The notes beneath the pieces are model-generated. The model was not told the DNA's origin and searched no databases. It saw nothing but the letters and a program-made list of their open reading frames with translations. The translations under genes and the position numbers were made by a program. A DNA stretch of 64,000 nt, from positions 62,001-126,000 of the forward strand of contig CAWBUQ010000023.1 of assembly GCA_963791995.1 (NCBI GenBank). The letters are read 5' to 3'. Shown here one piece after another: positions 51,866 to 59,724 of the stretch. Each line of letters opens with the position of its first letter. Within the stretch, counting starts at the first letter, position 1. Origin of the DNA: Bog-473 sp963791995. GTDB taxonomy: Bacteria > Actinomycetota > Acidimicrobiia > Acidimicrobiales > RAAP-2.

Positions 51866-52703
51866 GCCCAACCTGGCGCAGCGCCTCGGCTACGACGCCG
51901 AGGCAAAGCTCGTCATCGTCAACGCGGACGACCTGGGTTCGTGCCACTCGGCCAACGTCGGCGTGTTCGAATGCCTGGCCACAGGGACGGTGACCAGCGC
52001 CACGCTCATGGTGCCGTGCCCCTGGGCCCGCGAGGCCAGCAGCCGCTACCGCGGCGAGGACGTCGGCGTCCACCTCACCGTGAACGCCGAGTACGAGCTG
52101 TACCGGTGGGGCCCCATCACCTACGCCCCGTCGCTGCTCGGGGGCGACGGCGGCTTCCCGAGGACGATGGACGACGTGTGGGACCACGCCGACCTCGACG
52201 AAGTGCGGCGCGAGTGCCGGGCACAGATCGAGCGCGCCATCCTGTGGGGCTTCGACGTGAGTCATCTCGACGCTCACATGGGCACCCTGCAGCTCCGCGC
52301 CGAGTTCTTCGACGTCTATCTCGACCTGGCCATCGAATTCGGACTGCCGCTGCGGATGGTGAGCCCGTCCATGGAGCGCTACCTGGGCTTCCCCGCCCGT
52401 GCCGTGGCCGCCGAGGCGGGGGCGATCTTCACCGACCACTTCCGCCTCGTCCCGGGTGTCGGGTCGCGGGAGATCTTCGAGCGAGACCTCGCCACCCTGC
52501 GATCGGGGGTGACCGAGCTCCACCTCCACCCGGCGGTCAACAGCGCCGAGCTCCAGTCACTGGCCACCGACGACTGGCAGGCCAGGGTCGACGACTGGCG
52601 AATCATCTGCGAGGAGGACTGGGTCCGGCGGATGATCGACGATGCCGGAGCGACCCTCATCGGCTACCGACAGCTACGCCAGCTGGCGAGGGCCGGCAGC
52701 TGA
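51858..52703 (+). CDS. ChbG/YdjC-family carbohydrate deacetylase-like protein
   Basis: Zinc-dependent deacetylase-like protein of 281 residues (YdjC/ChbG fold), the known members removing acetyl groups from chitooligosaccharides. The metal site is KLVIVNADDLGSCHSANVGV (D-D-L-G), then EDVGVHLTVNAEYELYRWGP (H) and FDVSHLDAHMGTLQ (H-L-D-A-H), with GVTELHLHPAVNSAELQSLA as the C-terminal metal/acid motif. The catalytic residues therefore seem intact. It overlaps purE by 8 bp, an unusual pairing; a role in nucleotide metabolism is not supported. Substrate unknown. Confidence 0.82.
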   Translation: MAEPNLAQRLGYDAEAKLVIVNADDLGSCHSANVGVFECLATGTVTSATLMVPCPWAREASSRYRGEDVGVHLTVNAEYELYRWGPITYAPSLLGGDGGFPRTMDDVWDHADLDEVRRECRAQIERAILWGFDVSHLDAHMGTLQLRAEFFDVYLDLAIEFGLPLRMVSPSMERYLGFPARAVAAEAGAIFTDHFRLVPGVGSREIFERDLATLRSGVTELHLHPAVNSAELQSLATDDWQARVDDWRIICEEDWVRRMIDDAGATLIGYRQLRQLARAGS

Positions 52704-52714
52704 CAACGAGACGG

Positions 52715-53269
52715 GTGACCGCCACGACCACGACGATCAAAGGCGTCTCGATCCTGACGAGAAAGCGGACGCGCCATGCCGACGTCTTCGACATCACACT
52801 GTCCCTCGAAGGCATCGACGTGCTGCGTCCCGGCCGCGCGCCCGAGCACATGGGCTGGGACCGGATTTCGCGGTGGGAGATCGAGGAGCGCACCGACGAC
52901 GTGATCCTCACGCTCCGGGGCGACGGCGCAGTGACGCCCCTGGTGGTGAAGGGGTGGACGCTCGACGATCTCGAGGTCGTCCTGCGTGACGTCACCGCCG
53001 GCGCGCCCCGCACGGCACCCGCGGTTCCCGTCGTACCCGGAGTGCCGGACGAATCCGTCGCGGCAGGGGTGCCAGCCGAGCCCGAGCCGGCGGTCGGCGG
53101 GGAACGAACCGAGTCCGACCAGGCTCTGATACCCCGAACGCCGCGTACGTCTCCCTGGAAGGCGGTCGTGACGGTCGGGCTGCTGTGTGTGCTCGCCACC
53201 GCGGTGATCCTCGTGTTGCTCCAGAGTGCCGGGGTCATCAGCTGGAGCATTCTCGGGCCGACCGCCTGA
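52715..53269 (+). CDS. Hypothetical tail-anchored membrane protein
   Basis: A 184-residue protein. The N-terminal 90 residues form a PH-like or antiparallel-beta domain (HADVFDITLSLEGIDVLRPG, HMGWDRISRWEIEERTDDVI, LTLRGDGAVTPLVVKGWTLD), followed by a Pro/Val/Glu-rich linker (residues about 95-145) and a single C-terminal helix (VVTVGLLCVLATAVILVLLQ). The beta domain would face the cytoplasm. I do not recognise its function. GTG 52715 is 11 bp after the preceding stop. It is the probable last gene of the purK operon. Confidence 0.7.
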   Translation: MTATTTTIKGVSILTRKRTRHADVFDITLSLEGIDVLRPGRAPEHMGWDRISRWEIEERTDDVILTLRGDGAVTPLVVKGWTLDDLEVVLRDVTAGAPRTAPAVPVVPGVPDESVAAGVPAEPEPAVGGERTESDQALIPRTPRTSPWKAVVTVGLLCVLATAVILVLLQSAGVISWSILGPTA

Positions 53270-53312
53270 TCGGACCGCCCGGCCCCGGCAAGGCGGCCGC
53301 GACCCGCGGCGT

Positions 53313-54173
53313 TCAGGAACGCAGCCCGGCGAAGAGGTCGTCCTCGGTGACGTCGGTGGGTCCGACCCTGCTCTGGGCCAGGCGGAACTCGTCGACCGGG
53401 TGAATGTCGCGCATCACCTCGGGCGGCAGGCCAAACCAGAACGGCGAGTTGGGGTCCACCTGCGTCGCGTGCGCCTTGAGCGCGTCCGAGCGGACGTGGG
53501 TGTAGCCGTCCACGTCGATCGTGGTGGTGAATGGCTCGGTCATGGTCATCCGCTTCAACCACTTGTCGTCGAAGGGTGACTCGAGACCGAGCTCGAGGAA
53601 CTTCTCGTGGATCTGGCGGAACCGCTCGCCGGACCACACCGAGTAGTAGAGCTTCGACGGGGCGAACGGCGCGCCCGCGTCCGGGAACTTGTCCGGATCA
53701 CCAGCGGAGTCGAAGGCCAGAACGGAGATCTCGTGCACCCGGAGATGGTCCGGATGCGGGTACTCGGTCTGGTTGTCGCCGTAGGTGATGATCACCTGCG
53801 GGCGCTCGCGCCGGATGGCCGCCACCAATCGGCCAACGGCCTCGTCGAGCGGGGCCTGGGCGAACGAGGCCGGGTTCTTGTTGGCCTCCGAATCGGGCAT
53901 ACCCGAGTCCCGGTAGCCCAACAGCACCGTCTCGTCGTACCCGATGATGTCGGTCGCGGCCTTGAGCTCCGCCATCCGGATCCGCCCGATGTCGGCCCGC
54001 ACCTCGGGTGTGTCCATGGCCGGGTTCAAGATGTCGCCTTCCTCGCCGCCGGTGCAGCAGACCAGAACGGTGTGAACGCCCTCGGCGTGGTAGCGGGCCA
54101 CGGTGGGTGCGCCCTTGGAGGCCTCGTCGTCGGGGTGCGCGTGGACGCTGAGCAGGCAGAGGCGATCGGGCAC
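53313..54173 (-). CDS. mca: Mycothiol conjugate amidase Mca
   Basis: Zinc-dependent amidase of 286 residues that cleaves mycothiol S-conjugates to export detoxified mercapturates, so the organism makes mycothiol. The LmbE/MshB-type fold is marked by LSVHAHPDDEASKGAPTVAR (H-P-D-D-E, zinc ligands), VLVCCTGGEEGDILNPAMDT, VLLGYRDSGMPDSEANKNPA and IITYGDNQTEYPHPDHLRVH (third zinc His). Its length and KLYYSVWSGERFRQIHEKF place it with Mca rather than MshB. Start GTG 54173 is supported by TAAGGT 6 nt upstream. Divergent from pspA. Confidence 0.9.
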   Translation of the reverse strand: MPDRLCLLSVHAHPDDEASKGAPTVARYHAEGVHTVLVCCTGGEEGDILNPAMDTPEVRADIGRIRMAELKAATDIIGYDETVLLGYRDSGMPDSEANKNPASFAQAPLDEAVGRLVAAIRRERPQVIITYGDNQTEYPHPDHLRVHEISVLAFDSAGDPDKFPDAGAPFAPSKLYYSVWSGERFRQIHEKFLELGLESPFDDKWLKRMTMTEPFTTTIDVDGYTHVRSDALKAHATQVDPNSPFWFGLPPEVMRDIHPVDEFRLAQSRVGPTDVTEDDLFAGLRS

Positions 54174-54179
54174 AGGTGG

Positions 54180-54242
54180 ACCTTAGCGGCGTGCCTGGGC
54201 TGGGCCGCCCGGTGCCACCCCTCCCCCGCTGGGCCTTATGCT
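54180..54242. promoter_or_regulatory. Divergent leaderless promoters of mca and pspA
   Basis: Minus TAAGGT (54185-54180), 6 nt before GTG 54173; plus TATGCT (54237-54242), 8 nt before ATG 54251. Confidence 0.55.
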
Positions 54243-54250
54243 CGGTACTC

Positions 54251-55024
54251 ATGGCAGGCACGTTCAGTCGGATCCGTGACATCTTCCGGTCCAAGGCGAA
54301 CAAGGCCCTGGACAAGATGGAGGACCCCCGCGACACGCTGGACCTCTCCTATGAGAAGCAGCTCGAGCAGTTGCAGAAGGTGCGCCGGGGGGTGGCCGAC
54401 GTGGCGACGGCGCGCAAGCGGATCGAGCTGCAGGCCCAGGGATTGCAGAAGCAGGCCGACAAGTTGCAGGGCCAGGCGAAGGCCGCGCTGCAACAGGGGA
54501 ACGAGGACCTGGCCCGCGAAGCACTCTCGCGTCGGGCGGCGCTCGGTGAGCAGCTCACCGAGCTCAAGACCCAGCACGAGCAGATCAGCGAGCAGGAATC
54601 CAAGCTCGTGGCGACCTCCCAGGAACTCCAGGTGCGGGTCGAGCGCTTCCGTACGCAGAAGGAAACGCTCAAGGCCTCCTACACCGCTGCCGAGGCGCAG
54701 ACCAAGGTGGGAGAAGCGGTCTCGGGGATCTCGGACTCGACACGGAGCGCCGGCGCCACCATGCAACGCGCCCAGGACAAGATCCAGAGCATGCAGGCGC
54801 GCGCCGGAGCGATCGACGAACTGCTTGAATCGGGTGCACTCGACGACCTGACGCACCCGGTCGACGACATCCAAAAAGAGCTGGACAAGGTGTCATCGAC
54901 ATCGCAGGTCGACAACGAGCTGGCCGCACTGAAAGCGGAGCTGGGAACGGGTTCTGACGGACCCGACGGCACTGCTGCGCTCCCTGCGGCCGAGCAGGGC
55001 GGAACAGGAGGAGAGGGCGCCTGA
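54251..55024 (+). CDS. pspA: PspA/IM30-family envelope-stress protein
   Basis: Peripheral membrane-repair protein (ESCRT-III fold) of 257 residues. It starts FSRIRDIFRSKANKALDKME (amphipathic helix 1), followed by a long coiled coil: YEKQLEQLQKVRRGVADVAT, RKRIELQAQGLQKQADKLQG, ALGEQLTELKTQHEQISEQE, and then VGEAVSGISDSTRSAGATMQ. The end is a short acidic Gly-rich tail. It is the first gene of the operon pspA-htpX-pspAB, which points to control of membrane stress. The ATG is leaderless behind TATGCT. The next start overlaps the stop by one base (TGATG). Confidence 0.93.
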   Translation: MAGTFSRIRDIFRSKANKALDKMEDPRDTLDLSYEKQLEQLQKVRRGVADVATARKRIELQAQGLQKQADKLQGQAKAALQQGNEDLAREALSRRAALGEQLTELKTQHEQISEQESKLVATSQELQVRVERFRTQKETLKASYTAAEAQTKVGEAVSGISDSTRSAGATMQRAQDKIQSMQARAGAIDELLESGALDDLTHPVDDIQKELDKVSSTSQVDNELAALKAELGTGSDGPDGTAALPAAEQGGTGGEGA

Positions 55025-55971
55025 TGGCGATCTCACGCAACATCAAGTCGGACCGGGGACTCACCTACCGGATGCTCATGACGGGGTTTCTCCTCGTCCT
55101 CCTCTACGGACTCGTCGTCGGCATCCTCATCGCCGTTGGCCTGTCGTACGCCCTCGTCCTCGTCATCGCGTTCGCGCTGATCTTCTGCCAGTACTGGTTC
55201 AGTGCCAAGATCGCCATGTACGCCATGCACGCCAAGGAGGTCACGCCCGAACAGGCGCCCCAGCTGCACGGCGTGGTCGACCGCCTGTGCGCCCTGGCCG
55301 ACATGCCCAAGCCGAAGGTGGCGATCGCCACCACGGACATCCCGAACGCCTTCGCCACCGGCCGTAGCCCCAAGTCTTCCGTGGTCTGCGTGACCTCGGG
55401 ACTGCTGCGGCGCCTCGACGAGCCCGAGGTGGAGGCGGTGCTCTCGCACGAGCTCTCCCATGTCGCCCACCGCGACGTTGCGGTGATGACGATCGCCAGC
55501 GGGCTCGGAATGATCGCCGGGCTGATGACCCGCGTCTTGTTCTATTCCGAGCTCTTCGGCGGCGGCCGCGGCGGCGGCAACAACCAGCAGAGCCAGGCGG
55601 CTCTCATTGAGATGATCGTGCTGCTGGTCTCGGTGGTCGTGTACTTCATCAGCTTCCTGCTCACCATGGCCCTCTCGCGGTACCGCGAACTGGCCGCCGA
55701 CCGTTCGGGCGCGCTGCTGATCGGCCGGCCCTCCTTGCTGGCGTCTGCGCTGGTCAAGATCAGTGGGGAGATGGGGAGCATCCCGACCAAGGACCTGCGG
55801 GCGGCCGAGCCGTTCAACGCCTTCTTCTTCGCTCCCGCCGTGGCCAGCGGCGACACGCAAGGGTCGGGCGGCGGCTTCAGCTTCGGCAACCTCTTCCGGA
55901 CCCACCCGACGCTCGAGCGCCGGCTGGCCCAGCTGGACGCGCTCGAGCGCCAGCTCGGCCAGGCCAGCTGA
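55024..55971 (+). CDS. htpX: HtpX-family M48 zinc metalloprotease
   Basis: Membrane-bound protease of 315 residues that cleaves misfolded membrane proteins. Two N-terminal helices (GFLLVLLYGLVVGILIAVGL and LVLVIAFALIFCQYWFSAKI) precede the domain. The zinc site is VEAVLSHELSHVAHRDVAVM (H-E-x-x-H), with the third ligand Glu in SRYRELAADRSGALLIGRPS. Two more helices flank it (VLLVSVVVYFISFLLTMALS). The end FRTHPTLERRLAQLDALERQ is the standard M48 tail. It is translated from ATG 55024, overlapping the pspA stop, and belongs with PspA and PspAB in stress response. Confidence 0.94.
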   Translation: MAISRNIKSDRGLTYRMLMTGFLLVLLYGLVVGILIAVGLSYALVLVIAFALIFCQYWFSAKIAMYAMHAKEVTPEQAPQLHGVVDRLCALADMPKPKVAIATTDIPNAFATGRSPKSSVVCVTSGLLRRLDEPEVEAVLSHELSHVAHRDVAVMTIASGLGMIAGLMTRVLFYSELFGGGRGGGNNQQSQAALIEMIVLLVSVVVYFISFLLTMALSRYRELAADRSGALLIGRPSLLASALVKISGEMGSIPTKDLRAAEPFNAFFFAPAVASGDTQGSGGGFSFGNLFRTHPTLERRLAQLDALERQLGQAS

Positions 55972-56007
55972 GCCCCCGCCAGGGCCGCAGCACCGGACAC
56001 GACGACT

Positions 56008-56581
56008 GTGGGCCTGCTCGACACCATCCTCGGCCGCTCCAAGCCCGTCCGGGCCAACCTCGACGCGCTCTTCGCGCTGCCCACGGCGGCGCTGACGCTG
56101 CAGAGCGCGGGTGGCCTGGTGACCTCGGGCCATGCCGGCGTGTGCTGGAAGCCGCCGCCCGGCCAAGGTTCCGCTGACGCCCAGAAGGAGATCGGCGAAC
56201 TCGTCGGCGACGGCTTCCGCCACGCCCACGACTCCTTCGACTACGGGTGGCTGCTGCTCGACGATCCTGATCTCGAAGAGCTCGTGACCAAGATCCACAT
56301 GGCCAACTCCACCCTGCAGGACAACGGCTGGGGGCCTCAGTTGCTCGTCTCGGTGTTCGGCTTCGTGCCCGGGCCCGGACGCGCCCGACGACGCCCGGGC
56401 CTTCCGCCTGCTCTATCTCTTCAAGCGCGGCACCTTCTACCCCTTCGCCCCGGTCGATGCCGAGAAGGAACGCCGCGACACCGAGCTGGAGCTGCGTATC
56501 CGCTCCATGGTGGGAGCCGACCTCCCGTTCGAACCCGATTTGAGCCGCTGGTTCCCCATGTGGGACATGCCGGTCTCGTGA
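56008..56581 (+). CDS. pspAB: PspA-associated protein PspAB; one frameshift
   Basis: A partner protein of PspA known from actinobacteria, of about 190 residues. It opens GLLDTILGRSKPVRANLDAL, then GGLVTSGHAGVCWKPPPGQG, GELVGDGFRHAHDSFDYGWL and VTKIHMANSTLQDNGWGPQL, ending with LLYLFKRGTFYPFAPVDAEK and RSMVGADLPFEPDLSRWFPM. A one-base change near 56375 joins the halves and places the stop at 56579-56581, overlapping the next GTG. GTG 56008 lies 36 bp after htpX. The protein fold is not well characterised. Confidence 0.85.
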
Positions 56582-57324
56582 CCGCCGACGCGCCGGAGCG
56601 CATCATCGCCCTGCAGGGCGCGGTGAACTTCCGCGACCTTGGCGGCTACGCCGCCGAGGAGGGGCAACGGACCCGTTGGCGACGCCTGTTCCGAGCGGAC
56701 GGGTTGGGCGAGCTGACCGAAGGCGATCTCTCCGTACTGCGCGCGTTGGGCATCCGGACCGTCATCGACCTTCGCTCGGGGAGCGAGCTCGAACGCGGCC
56801 GCTTCGACGTGGACGCGCACCCGGTGGCCTTCCACCACTTTCCCTTCATCGAAGAGCTTCCTGACGCCGAGGAATTCGACCGGCAGCCCGGCCTCTTGGG
56901 TTCCCAGTACCAGGAGATCCTGCGTGACGCCGGACCGCAGATCATGGCGGCCCTCGAGGTGCTGGCGGCACCCGACGCACTCCCCGCGGTATTCCACTGC
57001 ACCGCTGGCAAAGATCGGACCGGCGTCCTCTCCGCTCTCGTGCTCACCGTGCTCGGGGTGGACGAACCCACCGTGGTGGCCGACTACGCACTGAGCGGCG
57101 AAGCCATGCTGCGCCTGCGGGCCAAGCTCATCCTCAAGTACCCAGAAGGCCGGGAGACGATCGAGAACATCGACGAGGTGTTCTCCGCCGAGCCCACCCA
57201 GATGGAGCAGCTCCTCGACCATCTGCGAGACGAGTACGGGTCTGCCGAGGAATATCTGGCTCAGGTGGGCGCTCGATCAGATCTTGTCGAGGCCCTGCAG
57301 GCTGCCCTGCTCGAGCCGCTCTAA
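56578..57324 (+). CDS. Tyrosine-protein phosphatase family protein
   Basis: A dual-specificity/lipid-type protein-tyrosine phosphatase (Y_phosphatase3, the MptpB type) of 248 residues. The catalytic loop is FHCTAGKDRTGVLSALVLTV (H-C-x5-R). It opens LQGAVNFRDLGGYAAEEGQR, a hallmark of this family, with WRRLFRADGLGELTEGDLSV; the C-terminal half holds helices (EGRETIENIDEVFSAEPTQM). GTG 56578 overlaps the pspAB stop (GTGA), so it is coupled to the psp operon. Its stop shares bases with the convergent pterin dehydratase stop (57321-57324). Confidence 0.9.
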   Translation: MTADAPERIIALQGAVNFRDLGGYAAEEGQRTRWRRLFRADGLGELTEGDLSVLRALGIRTVIDLRSGSELERGRFDVDAHPVAFHHFPFIEELPDAEEFDRQPGLLGSQYQEILRDAGPQIMAALEVLAAPDALPAVFHCTAGKDRTGVLSALVLTVLGVDEPTVVADYALSGEAMLRLRAKLILKYPEGRETIENIDEVFSAEPTQMEQLLDHLRDEYGSAEEYLAQVGARSDLVEALQAALLEPL

Positions 57325-57638
57325 TCGCTGTCGTCGTCCTCTCGCACGTCGGGCCGCAGCCGGTCGATGGCGCCGGCCAACGCCAGATCGAGGAGCGTGA
57401 GTCCGCCCGAGTCGTGAGTGGTCAAGGCCAGCCGCACCGTGTTCCACCGGATGTCGATGTCGGGGTGGTGGTTGGCCGCCTCCGCCGCGGCGCCGACGGC
57501 ATTGACGAATTCGAGCGCGGCGGCGAAGTCGTGCAGCTTGACCGTGGCGACAAGAGCGTCGCCCTGGCGCGTCCAATTCAGTTGCTGCTCTTCGAGCGCC
57601 GCATCGATGTCCGCCGTCGTCAGCACCGGCTCGCTCAT
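57321..57638 (-). CDS. 4a-hydroxytetrahydrobiopterin dehydratase (PCD/PhhB family)
   Basis: Pterin-4-alpha-carbinolamine dehydratase of 105 residues. The active-site motif is FVNAVGAAAEAANHHPDIDI (A-x(2)-A-x(2)-x-x-H-H-P, with the catalytic His pair) followed by RWNTVRLALTTHDSGGLTLL (conserved W and the T-x-D-x-G-G-L-T). Known members recycle tetrahydropterin for aromatic hydroxylases and also occur without them. ATG 57638 overlaps the fumarase stop (ATGA), so the gene is the second of a fumC-PCD operon, which is unusual. Functions in moonlighting regulation are only known in mammals. Confidence 0.9.
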   Translation of the reverse strand: MSEPVLTTADIDAALEEQQLNWTRQGDALVATVKLHDFAAALEFVNAVGAAAEAANHHPDIDIRWNTVRLALTTHDSGGLTLLDLALAGAIDRLRPDVREDDDSD

Positions 57639-59032
57639 GGGTGTGTCATGTCCTCGGGCCGCACTGCGGCGTCGAACTGCTCGGCGGTGAGGTACCCGAG
57701 CGCCAGGGCCGCCTCCTTGAGCGTGGAGTCCTCCTTGTGCGCCTTCTTCGCCACTTCGGCCGACTTGTCGTAGCCGATCACAGGCGACAAGGCGGTGACC
57801 AACATGAGCGAATTCGTGAGGTGGCGCTGGATCTGCGCCAGGTCGGGCTGAATGTCGGCGATGCAGAACTCGCGAAAGCCCCGGCAGGCGTCGCCCATCA
57901 GCGCGATCGACTGCATGACGTTGTAGGCGATCACCGGCTTGCAGACGTTGAGCTCGAGATTGCCTCGGCTCCCCGCCGTGGTCACCGCCATGTCGTTCCC
58001 GATCACCTGGATGCCGACCATGATCATGGCCTCGCTCTGGGTCGGATTGACCTTGCCCGGCATGATGGAGGAGCCGGGCTCGTTTTCCGGCAGGACGAGC
58101 TCGGCGAGGCCCGAACGTGGCCCGGACCCGAGCCAACGCATGTCGTCTGCGATCTTCATCAGCGACACCGCCAGCGTCCGCAGGGCGCCGTGGGCGAAGA
58201 CCAACGCATCGTGTGCCGCCAAGGCGGCGAACTTGTTGGGCGCGGTGACGAACGGGAGGCCCGTCATGTCCGCGATCACCGCAGCCACGCGCTCGCCGAA
58301 CTCGGGATGGGTGTTCAACCCCGTGCCGACGGCACTGCCGCCGAGGGCCAGCTCGTAGAGCCCGGGAAGCGACAGCTCGATGCGCTCGATGTCCGCGCTC
58401 AGCTGGGCCACGTACCCGGAGAACTCCTGACCGAGCGTCAGCGGCACCGCATCCATGAGATGGGTGCGCCCGATCTTCGTGATGCCGGCGAACTCGATCT
58501 CCTTTTCGTGCAGCGCTTCGCGCAGGGCCGCCACCGACGGAATCAGGCGCTGGACGATCTCCTCTGCCGCCGCGATGTGCATGGCGGTCGGAAAGGTGTC
58601 GTTCGAAGACTGCGACATGTTGACGTGGTCGTTCGGGTGGACCGGGTCCTTGGAGCCCATCGCCCCGCCGGCCAGCTGAATGGCCCGGTTCGAGATCACC
58701 TCGTTCGCGTTCATGTTGGTCTGTGTGCCGCTGCCCGTCTGCCAGACGCGAAGCGGGAACTCGCCGTCAAGCGCACCTTTGGCCACCTCGTCGGCGGCCT
58801 GGCCGATGAGGTCCGCCCGTGCCGCGTCGAGCTTGCCCAGATCACGGTTGACGGAGGCCGCCGCGCCCTTGAGGATTCCGAATGCCCTGATCAGAGGCTT
58901 GGGCATCGTTTCGGTGCTGATATCGAAATGGTGCAGGGAGCGCTGGGTCTGCGCGCCCCAGTAGTGGTCGGCGGGGACTTCGATCTCCCCCATGCTGTCG
59001 CTCTCGATGCGGGTCGCCGGTGTCGTGGTCAC
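57635..59032 (-). CDS. fumC: Class II fumarate hydratase FumC
   Basis: TCA-cycle enzyme (fumarate to malate), 465 residues. Family segments are ADHYWGAQTQRSLHHFDIST, FPLRVWQTGSGTQTNMNANE, the substrate site GSKDPVHPNDHVNMSQSSND, IGRTHLMDAVPLTLGQEFSG and the catalytic loop PGSSIMPGKVNPTQSEAMIM. All are intact. GTG 59032 is leaderless, with TAAGCT 6 nt upstream. The stop overlaps the next gene. The divergent neighbour on the other side is the two-component regulator gene, also on the minus strand upstream; the intergene is short. Confidence 0.95.
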   Translation of the reverse strand: MTTTPATRIESDSMGEIEVPADHYWGAQTQRSLHHFDISTETMPKPLIRAFGILKGAAASVNRDLGKLDAARADLIGQAADEVAKGALDGEFPLRVWQTGSGTQTNMNANEVISNRAIQLAGGAMGSKDPVHPNDHVNMSQSSNDTFPTAMHIAAAEEIVQRLIPSVAALREALHEKEIEFAGITKIGRTHLMDAVPLTLGQEFSGYVAQLSADIERIELSLPGLYELALGGSAVGTGLNTHPEFGERVAAVIADMTGLPFVTAPNKFAALAAHDALVFAHGALRTLAVSLMKIADDMRWLGSGPRSGLAELVLPENEPGSSIMPGKVNPTQSEAMIMVGIQVIGNDMAVTTAGSRGNLELNVCKPVIAYNVMQSIALMGDACRGFREFCIADIQPDLAQIQRHLTNSLMLVTALSPVIGYDKSAEVAKKAHKEDSTLKEAALALGYLTAEQFDAAVRPEDMTHP

Positions 59033-59038
59033 GGCGTC

Positions 59039-59044
59039 AGCTTA
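59039..59044 (-). promoter_or_regulatory. -10 element TAAGCT, leaderless fumC
   Basis: TAAGCT on the minus strand ends 6 nt before GTG 59032. Confidence 0.55.
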
Positions 59045-59079
59045 GGACCGGGGCTCGCGGCCGATCCCTGTCGTGGCGC

Positions 59080-59724
59080 TCAGGCGCCGTCGAGGAGCTT
59101 GATGGCCGCTTCCCGGTTGGCCACACCCAGCTTGCGCAGGATGGACGAGACGTGGCTGCGCACTGTGGTCGGCGACACGAAGAGCCGTTCGGAGATCTCG
59201 GCCGTCGTTGCGCCCTTGCGCATGAGCTCGAGCACGTCCCACTCCCTGCCCGTGAGCCGGGCCGCCTGGCCGTCGGACATCGCCACCCGGTGCTGCTCTC
59301 GGTCGCGAAACTCGTCGACCAGGCGGGCGACGAGAGATCCAGGGAGGGTTGCCTCGCCCGCGAGGACCCGTTGCAGCGACTCTCCGATGCTGCGCTCGTC
59401 GAGCCCCTTGAGCAGGTAACCCGAGGCGCCCGCCCGCAGTGCATCGAAGAGATCCTCGTCCTGTCTCGACACGGTGAGCATGACGACCGCGGTGCCCGGG
59501 AGGGTGGCGGAGATCTCGGATGCAGCAGCGATCCCGTTTCCGGGCATGTTGATGTCGAGCAGGCAGACGTCGGGTCGCTCCTGCCTGGCTTTCTCGACCG
59601 CACCCGCCGCATCTGCGGCTTCGGCGCAGACCACGAAGTCGCCGCTCTGCTCGAGGGCATGGCGCACCATCGCCCGCGTTCGGGCGTGGTCGTCGGCGAG
59701 CAAGACGCTGGGAACACCGTTCAT
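59080..59724 (-). CDS. NarL/FixJ-type response regulator
   Basis: A 214-residue DNA-binding regulator, paired with the kinase upstream. The receiver carries VLLADDHARTRAMVRHALEQ and the acceptor Asp in VCLLDINMPGNGIAAASEIS; the T-loop and Lys regions are VVMLTVSRQDEDLFDALRAG and GYLLKGLDERSIGESLQRVL. The LuxR-type domain is LTGREWDVLELMRKGATTAE with SPTTVRSHVSSILRKLGVAN. All expected residues are present. ATG 59724 overlaps the kinase stop (ATGA), so the two are translationally coupled. Target genes unknown. Confidence 0.93.
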   Translation of the reverse strand: MNGVPSVLLADDHARTRAMVRHALEQSGDFVVCAEAADAAGAVEKARQERPDVCLLDINMPGNGIAAASEISATLPGTAVVMLTVSRQDEDLFDALRAGASGYLLKGLDERSIGESLQRVLAGEATLPGSLVARLVDEFRDREQHRVAMSDGQAARLTGREWDVLELMRKGATTAEISERLFVSPTTVRSHVSSILRKLGVANREAAIKLLDGA

